The notes under the pieces were generated by a model. It was not told the origin of the DNA, made no database searches, and was given only the letters and a program-made list of their open reading frames with translations. Shown here piece by piece: positions 44,298 to 52,476 of a stretch of 64,000 bases of DNA. Every line of letters starts with the position of its first letter. Position 1 is the first letter of the stretch. Source of the stretch: an uncultured Rhodospirillaceae bacterium (lineage in GTDB: Bacteria; Pseudomonadota; Alphaproteobacteria; Azospirillales; Azospirillaceae); contig CALBDS010000060.1 of the NCBI GenBank assembly GCA_937927415.1, forward strand, positions 62,001 through 126,000. Direction: 5' to 3'. Both the position numbers and the translations under genes were made by a program.

Positions 44298-45026
44298 ATG
44301 GGAGGCGGACACACCGTCGCCGCGTTCGATGCGGAGCTGAAGCAGCTTCAGCGCATGATCGAAGATATGGGGCGTCAGGCGGAAAACCAGTTTGCGCAGG
44401 CGGTCGCCGCCCTGCTGCACAGCGACACCACGGCGGCGGCGGCGGTGATCGAGGGCGACGTCGGCATCGACCGGCTGGAAGCCCAGGTGGAAGCCATGGC
44501 CGTGCGCATGCTGGCGCTGCGCCAGCCCATGGCCCGCGACCTGCGCGAAATCGTGGCGGCGTTCAAGGTATCGTCCAACCTGGAACGGTTGGGGGACTTC
44601 GCACGCTCCATCGCCAAGCGCACGGTGACCCTGGCGTCGCTGCCGGTGGCGCCGCCGGTCGCATCGCTGGCCTGGATGGGCGAAACCGTGCAGGGCATGA
44701 TCCATGACGTGGTGACCGCCTATGTCACCCAGGATGCCGCCCTGGCCAAATCGGTGCGCGAGCGTGACAGCGCCGTCGATCACGCCTACACCGCCCTGTT
44801 CCGCGAGATGCTGACCTATATGATGGAAGCGCCGCAGAACATCACCGGCTGCACCCATCTGCTGTTCGTGGCGAAATCCATCGAACGGGCGGGTGACCAC
44901 GTGACCAACATCGCCGAGAACATCTGTTTCCTGGTGGAAGGCCGGGTGCCGGCGGAAGAACGGGCAAAGGACGACCAGAGCAGTTTCGCGGTCGTTGATG
45001 TGCCGGAACCGCCCCCTTCGGCGTGA
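44298..45026 (+). CDS. phoU: PhoU-like phosphate signalling protein
   Basis: A 242-residue protein with two repeats of the three-helix PhoU domain. Metal-binding-type motifs are partly visible: NLERLGDFARSIAKR in the first half and SIERAGDHVTNIAENI (E-R-x-x-D-x-x-x-N) in the second. The SD GGAGGA sits seven bases from the ATG at 44298; an in-frame extension upstream is unlikely. PhoU normally represses the Pho regulon through PstSCAB and PhoR, but no pst or pho genes are adjacent here. Confidence 0.9.
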   Translation: MGGGHTVAAFDAELKQLQRMIEDMGRQAENQFAQAVAALLHSDTTAAAAVIEGDVGIDRLEAQVEAMAVRMLALRQPMARDLREIVAAFKVSSNLERLGDFARSIAKRTVTLASLPVAPPVASLAWMGETVQGMIHDVVTAYVTQDAALAKSVRERDSAVDHAYTALFREMLTYMMEAPQNITGCTHLLFVAKSIERAGDHVTNIAENICFLVEGRVPAEERAKDDQSSFAVVDVPEPPPSA

Positions 45027-45043
45027 GCGTTGCCCCGTGAATG

Positions 45044-45083
45044 AAAAACCCCCGCGCCGGGCTTGTCCGGCGCGGGGGTTTTT
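45044..45083. terminator. Bidirectional rho-independent terminator
   Basis: Perfect 17-base-pair stem AAAAACCCCCGCGCCGG / CCGGCGCGGGGGTTTTT with a six-base loop. It serves phoU (rightward) and the convergent chaB-like gene. Confidence 0.95.
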
Positions 45084-45105
45084 GTTGGCCCAATGGGCGA
45101 AACGG

Positions 45106-45330
45106 TCAGTGTTTGGCCACCCAGGCGTCGCCCACCTGTTCGAAACGGCGCCGGACGGCGGCCCAGGCGACCTTGTGGGCGGTCGCCTCACGGGGGCTGG
45201 TTTTCGGCATGGTCGGGCTGCCGTAGATCTGCCAAGCGTGGTTGAAGGCCGAACGGTAGAGATCCTGGGCCGGGGCCGGCAGGGCGGTCTTTACCGCGTT
45301 GGGCAGTTCGGTGTTGCTGCGATAGGTCAT
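45106..45330 (-). CDS. ChaB-family protein
   Basis: A 74-residue protein with the ChaB domain: TYRSNTELPNAVKTALPAPA, then AFNHAWQIYGSP and HKVAWAAVRRRFEQ. ChaB was named as a regulator of the cation exchanger ChaA, but homologues without ChaA are common and the function is unsettled. The SD GGAGGAG lies six bases before the ATG at 45330, ruling out the in-frame ATG at 45348. Confidence 0.85.
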   Translation of the reverse strand: MTYRSNTELPNAVKTALPAPAQDLYRSAFNHAWQIYGSPTMPKTSPREATAHKVAWAAVRRRFEQVGDAWVAKH

Positions 45331-45454
45331 TCGGCGCTCCTCCAGCATTCTTTTTATCGCGGAAACGATATCAAAATGTCGGGGGGCCTGTCTCCTAAGC
45401 CGTTGGTCAGGTGCGGTATTCCCGGATATGATTATTCCCTCATAAGAGTGCGGC

Positions 45455-45793
45455 TTAATGCCGCATTCCTCGGGCAGGGACGGTGATCCGGGAACGGTCG
45501 CCGCTGTCCGGCCCGTCCTCGTCGTCGGGTATGCTGGCCAGGGCGTCGGCCCAGGCCATGGTTTCGTTCAGGACGGCGGCGATCTTCGCCGCTTCCTGCG
45601 GGTCGGCTTCCTTGTCCAATTCCCGCCGCAGCAGGGTCAGAAGCCGGCGGCACCCTTGCCGCCGTTCCATCATTTGGCGCAGCAGCATGGCGGCCGCTCC
45701 GGGCGACACCCCTTCGTGCCGCGCCACCAGAGCCACCTGATCGGCCAGCAGGGCGGTGATGGAAAAGGCTGCCGGATTGGTCTGCAAAGCCAC
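45455..45793 (-). CDS. Hypothetical helical protein
   Basis: A 112-residue protein starting at a GTG with SD AAGGAGAG. It is almost entirely predicted helix (ALLADQVALVARHEGVSPGA, LLTLLRRELDKEADPQEAAK), with an acidic then basic tail (IPDDEDGPDSGDRSRI). No family recognised. It sits in a leftward group of three small genes (59-residue protein, this one, ChaB), with gaps of 81 and 124 bases. Confidence 0.62.
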   Translation of the reverse strand: MALQTNPAAFSITALLADQVALVARHEGVSPGAAAMLLRQMMERRQGCRRLLTLLRRELDKEADPQEAAKIAAVLNETMAWADALASIPDDEDGPDSGDRSRITVPARGMRH

Positions 45794-45874
45794 GTGACTC
45801 TCCTTTCGTGGTTCGAGTGGGCCTTGAGGTTCGCAAAAGAGCCTCGGGGGTGGGGAAACGGCGCCCGGAGGTGC

Positions 45875-46054
45875 TTATGCCGCCAACCGGGCGGCGCGGC
45901 GCAAATTCCGACGGGCCGTTTCCATGACGGCCAGAACATCGGCACGGGTCAGCCCGTCACGCTGCAGCAGCAGATCCACGATGGGATCGTCGAGCAGAGC
46001 CTCCACAGCACTGGTGCGGGGGATGGCGGTGGGTCGGGCGTGCTGAACCGGCAT
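45875..46054 (-). CDS. Hypothetical small protein
   Basis: A 59-residue protein beginning MPVQHARPTAIPRTSAVEAL and continuing into a helical DDPIVDLLLQRDGLTRADVL segment. A near-perfect SD (AAGGAGG) seven bases before the ATG supports translation. The helical pattern with two short amphipathic segments could be a small interaction module. Function unknown. Confidence 0.62.
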   Translation of the reverse strand: MPVQHARPTAIPRTSAVEALLDDPIVDLLLQRDGLTRADVLAVMETARRNLRRAARLAA

Positions 46055-46383
46055 CAAACAGCCTCCTTAGTCGTTCCCTGGTGCCTGCCCACGCGTCATG
46101 CCGGTGCATGATCTCGCATGTGCAAGAAATTTCATCGATGGCGAAACAGATGTTCGGCGTCTTGATAAGAGGATTCGGCCAAAGGCGCCAAAGTTCAACC
46201 AAACCAGCATGCGGCAAAAGGCTGCGGACGCCTGTCCACACGCCGTTCCTCATTCATAAGACATCTTGGTCAAATTGTAGAAAGATCCGAATTGGATCGC
46301 CGGACGCACAATAGCGGCACCCCGATGATTTTCGCAATGCCTGCAACCGAGATACGACCGACGAGAGGTTGTGAGGGTAAGGG
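46055..46383. other. Intergenic region, no gene seen
   Basis: About 330 bases between the leftward 59-residue protein gene and a tandem-repeat cluster upstream of malonyl-CoA decarboxylase. It is less GC-rich than the genes. Open frames on both strands (for example 46081-46314 and 46250-46510) lack SD sequences and protein-like composition. Confidence 0.45.
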
Positions 46384-46445
46384 CCTGTCTTCCGGCCCTA
46401 TGAAAGCTGTCTTCCGGCCTTATGGAACCTGTTTCCGGCCTTATG
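46384..46445 (+). repeat. Three tandem copies of a 22-base repeat
   Basis: CCTGTCTTCCGGCCCTATG (46384), GCTGTCTTCCGGCCTTATG (46406) and CCTGTTTCCGGCCTTATG (46428) recur every 22 bases, about two helical turns, ending 111 bases upstream of the malonyl-CoA decarboxylase start. The spacing would place each copy on the same DNA face, which suits an operator array, but slippage-derived repeats are also possible. Confidence 0.75.
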
Positions 46446-46556
46446 GCCGATGGCCTTCGGCCGAGGGTGCCTGACCTCCGTCTGAGCGGGTCTTTGGCGG
46501 TATCGGGCATCCGGCCAGTTGCCCGCCGGGGTCAAGGTGGGCACAGTCTGGTACCC

Positions 46557-48149
46557 ATGAGTGAGATCGAAACCATCCCGCCGCCGCCCGTCCCGTCCGC
46601 CGCCGTTTCCGACGCGCCGCCGGGCAAGGGTGAGGACGGCGCCGCTCCGGCTTCGGCCATCGACGGGGCCGCCGCCGGCCAGCCTGGCCTGTGGGACCGC
46701 ACGCTGGGCAATCTGCGGGCGCGCTGGCGCGACATCGCCGCCTCGGCGCGCGAGGCGGTGGGGGCCGCCCCCCGTTCCAACCTGCCGCGGGAAGACGCCG
46801 AGCGGCTGAAGGCGCAGATGCGCGCCTGTCTGGAGGGGCGGGGCGGCGAGGTGTCGGCCCGTGCCCGCGCCGCCCAGCTCGGCCGCACCTATCTGGGGCT
46901 GGACGTCGAGGGACGGCGCAATTTCCTGCTGACCCTGGCGCGGGAGTTCGGCATCGACCCTGACGGCGTGGACGCCGCCGCCGCCGCCTGGACCGCCGCG
47001 CGGACCGAGGGGGGCGAACGCGCCCTGGCGCGGGCGGAACAGGCCCTGCGCCGGGCGCTGGAGCCGCCGCGGCTGACCCTGCTGACCCAGTTCAACGCCC
47101 TGCCGGAAGGGGTGAAGTTCCTGGTGGACCTGCGCGCCGAACTGATGGGCATGGCCGAGGGCGAGCCGGCGCTGGCGGGTCTGGAAGAGGATCTGAAGGG
47201 GCTGCTGCGCGGCTGGTTCGACGTGGGCTTCCTCGATATGCGGCGCATCACCTGGGACAGCCCGGCGTCGCTGCTGGAAAAACTCATCATGTACGAGGCG
47301 GTGCACGAGATCCGCGGCTGGCAGGATCTGAAGGACCGGCTGGACGCGGATCGCCGCTGCTTCGCCTTCTTCCACCCGCGCATGCCGGGCGAGCCGCTGA
47401 TCTTTGTCGAGGTGGCGTTGGTCACCGGCATGTCCGACCGGGTGCAGGCGTTGCTGGACCCCTCGGCCCCGGTGATCGACCCCAAGACCGCCGACAGCGC
47501 CATCTTCTATTCCATCTCCAACGCGCAGAAGGGGCTGGCGGGGATCAGCTTCGGCAACTTCCTCATCAAACGGGTGGTGGATGGGCTGAGCCAGGAGTTC
47601 CCGAAGATCTCCTGCTACGCCACCCTGTCGCCGATTCCCGGTTTCCGCCGCTGGCTGGCCCGCGAGGCAGCCGAACAGGGGGCGGCGCTGCTGCCCGCCG
47701 CCGATTGGGACCGCATCGCCGAGGCGCTGGCCGCCGCCGGTGGGGAGCGCCCCGATTCGGTCCCCGCCGGGCTTCTCGACGCCGCCCTGGCCCGCCCGGA
47801 CTGGCATCGGGACGAGGGGCTGGCGAAGGTGCTGCGCCCCATACTGATGCGCCTGTGCGCCCGCTACCTGACCCAGGCCAAGGCCCCGGCCCGCCGCGCG
47901 ACCGACGCCAAGACCGCTCCCAGAGCTTTGGACCCGGTGGCCCATTTCCACCTGTCCAACGGTGCGCGCATGGAACGGCTCAATTGGATGGCCGATGTGT
48001 CGGAAAAGGGGCTGAAGCAATCCTGCGGGCTGATGATGAACTACCGCTACAAGCTGGGCGAGATCGACGCCAACCACGAGGCCTACCGCGGGGAGGGGCG
48101 TGTCACCGTGTCGTCGGCCATGAAGGCGCTGGTCAAAGGCGGCGGCTGA
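46557..48149 (+). CDS. matA: Malonyl-CoA decarboxylase
   Basis: A 530-residue protein. The N-terminal 60 residues are low complexity (PPPPVPSAAVSD). The helical oligomerisation domain follows (about 100-260), then the GNAT-like catalytic domain with FFHPRMPGEPLIFVEVAL, SISNAQKGLAGISFGNFLIK and AHFHLSNGARMERLNWMAD, the last carrying a conserved catalytic-type His. It converts malonyl-CoA to acetyl-CoA and CO2 and in related bacteria works in malonate catabolism or malonyl-CoA disposal. No malonyl-CoA synthetase (matB) or transporter is adjacent. ATG at 46557; frame extension to 46422 crosses the repeats and is not favoured. Confidence 0.92.
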   Translation: MSEIETIPPPPVPSAAVSDAPPGKGEDGAAPASAIDGAAAGQPGLWDRTLGNLRARWRDIAASAREAVGAAPRSNLPREDAERLKAQMRACLEGRGGEVSARARAAQLGRTYLGLDVEGRRNFLLTLAREFGIDPDGVDAAAAAWTAARTEGGERALARAEQALRRALEPPRLTLLTQFNALPEGVKFLVDLRAELMGMAEGEPALAGLEEDLKGLLRGWFDVGFLDMRRITWDSPASLLEKLIMYEAVHEIRGWQDLKDRLDADRRCFAFFHPRMPGEPLIFVEVALVTGMSDRVQALLDPSAPVIDPKTADSAIFYSISNAQKGLAGISFGNFLIKRVVDGLSQEFPKISCYATLSPIPGFRRWLAREAAEQGAALLPAADWDRIAEALAAAGGERPDSVPAGLLDAALARPDWHRDEGLAKVLRPILMRLCARYLTQAKAPARRATDAKTAPRALDPVAHFHLSNGARMERLNWMADVSEKGLKQSCGLMMNYRYKLGEIDANHEAYRGEGRVTVSSAMKALVKGGG

Positions 48150-48268
48150 CACCTCTTTTCGGTGTGTGGGCCGGATTCCTTGTGCTATAGAGGCCGACAC
48201 GCTGGCAGAGGCGCGCGGGGGCCGGATTCCCGCCCGGATCTGCCGTGTCCAAGGTTGGTTGTGCCGTT

Positions 48269-48353
48269 GCGGGCGTGGCGGAATTGGTAGACGCCCCGGA
48301 TTTAGGTTCCGGTGACTTCGGTCGTGGGGGTTCGAGTCCCTTCGCCCGCACCA
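48269..48353 (+). tRNA. tRNA-Leu (anticodon UAG)
   Basis: An 85-base tRNA including the encoded CCA. The acceptor arms GCGGGCG / CGCCCGC pair perfectly. The anticodon stem CCGGA / TCCGG encloses TTTAGGT with anticodon TAG. The long variable arm (TGACTTCGGTCGTG) marks a class II leucine tRNA. The T-arm GGTTCGAGTC is canonical. It lies 100 bases upstream of tig. Confidence 0.97.
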
Positions 48354-48452
48354 CACCCAACCCCTCAACCGTTTCAGAGTCAGGGGTCCGGGCCGTCCCT
48401 TGCGAGCAGGGGGACGCCGCCGGGCCGGATCAAAAGGCAGGCATTCGTTCCG

Positions 48453-49790
48453 ATGAACATCACCGAAACCAGCACCGAGGGCCTTGCGCGCACGTTCAAG
48501 GTTGTCATTACCGCCCAGGAAATCGAAGAGAAGGTGAAGGGGCGGCTGGAAGAGCTGCGCCGCACGGTGCAGCTCCCCGGCTTCCGTCCGGGCAAGGTGC
48601 CGGTTGCGGTCATCCGCCAGCGATACAGCGCCTCTGTTTTGAGCGAAGCTCTGGAAGAGGCGGTGTCCGACAGCTCGCGCCAGGCTATCGCCGACCGTGG
48701 CCTGCGCGTGGCGCTGCAGCCCAAGATCGCCGTGGACAAGTACGAAGAGAACGGCGACCTGGAATACACCATGACCGTCGAGGTCCTGCCGGACATCGAG
48801 CCGTCCGACCTGTCGGGTCTGGAACTGGAAAAGCCGGTCGCCGCCGTCGATGACGCCGCCGTGGACGAGGCGCTGACCCGTCTGGCCGGGACCCGCGGCA
48901 ACACCGAGCCGGTCACCGAAGACCGCCCGGCGGCCGACGGCGACACCGTGGTCATCGACTTCGCCGGCACCGTGGACGGCGAAGCCCGCCCCGGCATGGA
49001 CGGCAAGGACTTCCCCCTGGAACTCGGCTCGGGCCAGTTCATTCCCGGTTATGAGGAACAGCTGGTCGGCGCCAAGGCCGGCGAGCACCGCAGCGTGACC
49101 GTCACCTTCCCCGCCGACTACCACGCCGCCGAACTGGCCGGCAAGGAAGCGGTGTTCGAGGTGGACGTGAAGGAACTGCGCACCAGCGTTCCCGCCGCCA
49201 TCGACGACGAACTGGCCAAGGGCTTCGGCCTGGACAGCCTGGACAAGCTGAAGGAAACCATCCGCGAGAAGATGACCGCCGATTACGGCGGGGTGTCGCG
49301 CCTGCGGGTGAAGCGTCAGCTTCTCGACAAGCTGGCCGAATCCCACGATTTCGCCGTGCCGGAAGGCATGGTCGAGGTGGAGTTCGAGTCGATCTGGCGC
49401 CGCCTGCAGGACGAGATCAAGAACGGCAACGCCGGTGAGGACGCCGGGAAGAGCGAAGACGATCTGAAGGCCGAATACCGCGCCATCGCCGTCCGCCGCG
49501 TGCGTCTGGGCCTGCTGCTGGCCGAGATCGGCCGCCGCGCCAACGTCCAGGTCAGCCAGGAAGAAATCAACCGCGCGCTCATCAACGAAGCCCGCCGCTG
49601 GCCGGGCCAGGAGCGTCAGGTGTTCGATTTCTTCAAGGCCAACCCGCAGGCGATCGAAAACCTCCGCGCCCCGATTTTCGAGGACAAGGTGGTCGATCAC
49701 ATCCTGGAACAGGCCAAGGTGACCGAGCGCACGGTGTCCGTCGAGGATCTGATGCGCGATCCGGAAGACGACGACGTGGCGGCGGTCTGA
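48453..49790 (+). CDS. tig: Trigger factor
   Basis: A 445-residue ribosome-associated chaperone and peptidyl-prolyl isomerase. The N-terminal ribosome-binding domain has the signature GFRPGKVP (about residues 44-51). The FKBP-type PPIase domain (about 155-245) includes VVIDFAGTVDGEARPGMDGK. The C-terminal helical arms follow. It heads the tig-clpP-clpX-lon order common in proteobacteria. The ATG at 48453 is the standard trigger-factor N-terminus (MNITET); in-frame upstream sequence overlaps the tRNA. Confidence 0.96.
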   Translation: MNITETSTEGLARTFKVVITAQEIEEKVKGRLEELRRTVQLPGFRPGKVPVAVIRQRYSASVLSEALEEAVSDSSRQAIADRGLRVALQPKIAVDKYEENGDLEYTMTVEVLPDIEPSDLSGLELEKPVAAVDDAAVDEALTRLAGTRGNTEPVTEDRPAADGDTVVIDFAGTVDGEARPGMDGKDFPLELGSGQFIPGYEEQLVGAKAGEHRSVTVTFPADYHAAELAGKEAVFEVDVKELRTSVPAAIDDELAKGFGLDSLDKLKETIREKMTADYGGVSRLRVKRQLLDKLAESHDFAVPEGMVEVEFESIWRRLQDEIKNGNAGEDAGKSEDDLKAEYRAIAVRRVRLGLLLAEIGRRANVQVSQEEINRALINEARRWPGQERQVFDFFKANPQAIENLRAPIFEDKVVDHILEQAKVTERTVSVEDLMRDPEDDDVAAV

Positions 49791-49799
49791 CCGTCACCG

Positions 49800-49842
49800 C
49801 TTTTCCCGCGCCCGGGGTGCCCCTATATTGTTTGGGGCACCC
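49800..49842 (+). promoter_or_regulatory. Possible heat-shock promoter within an inverted repeat upstream of clpP
   Basis: CCTATAT (49822-49828) matches the alphaproteobacterial sigma-32 -10 pattern CYTATNT; CTTTTC 16 bases upstream is a poor -35. The same bases are framed by a perfect nine-base-pair inverted repeat GGGTGCCCC / GGGGCACCC (49815-49823 and 49834-49842). The structure could instead be the tig terminator. Confidence 0.35.
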
Positions 49843-49899
49843 TGGAACACGGGTCGCAAACGTCGCCGACAGGCTGATATGGGGGCAGGGTAAAACCAC

Positions 49900-50529
49900 A
49901 TGCACGACTACGCACCGCAGATGAACGCTCTCGTCCCGATGGTCATCGAACAGACCAACCGCGGGGAGCGGGCGTATGATATCTATTCGCGCCTGCTGAA
50001 GGAGCGGATCATCTTCCTGATCGGCGGCGTCAACGACGCCGTGGCCAGCCTGATCTGCGCCCAGCTCCTGTTTTTGGAGTCGGAGAATCCCAACAAGGAC
50101 ATCTCCTTCTACATCAACTCGCCGGGCGGGTATGTGTCGGCCGGGCTGGCCATCTATGACACCATCCAGTACATCCGACCGAAGGTGTCCACCCTGTGCA
50201 TCGGGCAGGCGGCCTCCATGGGGTCGCTGCTGCTGGCCGCCGGCGCGCCGGGCAAGCGTTTCTGCCTGCCCAACAGCCGGATCATGGTCCATCAGCCGTC
50301 GGGTGGCGCCCAGGGGCAGGCCGCGGACATCGAGATCCAGGCCCGCGAAATCCTGAAGCTGCGCGAGCGGCTGAACGACATCTACGCCCATCACACCGGC
50401 CAGACGCTGGACAAGATCGAAGCGGCCATGGAACGCGACACCTTCATGTCGCCGGAAGAGGCCAAGGCCTTCGGTCTGATCGACGAGGTGGTGCAGAAGC
50501 GTCCCGGCGGCATCGGCAGCGAAAGCTGA
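49900..50529 (+). CDS. clpP: ATP-dependent Clp protease proteolytic subunit
   Basis: A 209-residue serine protease forming the double-heptamer chamber that works with ClpX or ClpA. Catalytic triad: Ser106 (GQAASMGSL), His131 (IMVHQPSGG) and Asp180 (ERDTFMS). Length and spacing match E. coli ClpP. No separate propeptide is evident. Followed by clpX after 276 bases. Confidence 0.97.
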   Translation: MHDYAPQMNALVPMVIEQTNRGERAYDIYSRLLKERIIFLIGGVNDAVASLICAQLLFLESENPNKDISFYINSPGGYVSAGLAIYDTIQYIRPKVSTLCIGQAASMGSLLLAAGAPGKRFCLPNSRIMVHQPSGGAQGQAADIEIQAREILKLRERLNDIYAHHTGQTLDKIEAAMERDTFMSPEEAKAFGLIDEVVQKRPGGIGSES

Positions 50530-50628
50530 GCCGCACAGCCCCGGCGGAAACCGGACCGGCGTGCCGGTCCGGCCCCGAAAACGAAAGGGACGTTCGCAAA
50601 AATGTTGAACGTTCCTGCGTGCCCGGTG

Positions 50629-50658
50629 TTGAATTGGTGGGGTGTGGCGCGCTAGGTT
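50629..50658 (+). promoter_or_regulatory. Possible promoter upstream of clpX
   Basis: TTGAAT (50629-50634) and TAGGTT (50653-50658) are separated by 18 bases in the 276-base clpP-clpX gap. The match to a vegetative promoter is partial. It would allow clpX expression independent of clpP. Confidence 0.3.
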
Positions 50659-50805
50659 AGTTTTGTCAAGGGTCACGAGGCCCGCGAAGCGACAGCCGCG
50701 CGGGCCGTGGTTCCCAGTGGACCATCCGGCCAAGACGGACCATCAGGATCGGCGTCGGGCGATGCGCATCAGGCGTGCATCCCCCGGAACCATGACGGAG
50801 TACCG

Positions 50806-52068
<1,263 letters not shown>

Positions 52069-52092
52069 CCCGGCTTTTGTGATCGTTGAGAA

Positions 52093-52120
52093 GGAAAAGG
52101 GCGCATCGGCGCCCTTTTCC
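52093..52120 (+). terminator. Terminator hairpin after clpX
   Basis: Perfect 12-base-pair stem GGAAAAGGGCGC / GCGCCCTTTTCC with an ATCG loop, 24 bases after the stop. The T run is internal to the stem. Confidence 0.8.
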
Positions 52121-52476
52121 ATGTCTTGTGCGGATTTTTATCCCCAGACAAGGGTGTGAAAGAAGAGTCTTTTCCTCATCCCGAGTCTGTCAGGAACCCC
52201 GGCGGTTTTATGGGGTGACGACGTTTTCTTTTCCCTTTCTTTGAGATTTTGATGGTGCACACTCGCCCCAACAGAAAGAGTGCTGCAAAAAATTCACCTT
52301 ATGGTTTCGTTTTTGAGTTGGGCAAAACCGGCTTTTCTGCCATGAAGCGAAGTCATATGCCCTATTGGTAAAGGGGTATTAAGATTTCAGCGGTCTGGTG
52401 GAAGGCCAACGGCACCGGAACAAGGTTTTCCGGGCTTTCCGCTGGTCTGTCGAAACGGCAATTCCCTTGGTGCCCA
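52121..52476. other. Intergenic region upstream of the chemoreceptor gene, no gene seen
   Basis: 356 bases, clearly AT-richer than the coding sequence, with T-rich stretches and several ATGs but no SD-supported frame. It presumably carries the chemoreceptor promoter. No sigma-28 or sigma-54 consensus was confidently recognised. Confidence 0.45.

Noticed and set aside
46081..46510. Small genes on either strand upstream of malonyl-CoA decarboxylase
   Set aside because: No ribosome-binding sites; one frame is built from the 22-base repeats and the other has no protein-like composition.
46398..49700. An 1100-codon open frame on the minus strand
   Set aside because: It runs antisense through malonyl-CoA decarboxylase, tRNA-Leu and trigger factor. 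High GC suppresses stop codons; the translation is His/Gly/Gln-rich and matches nothing.
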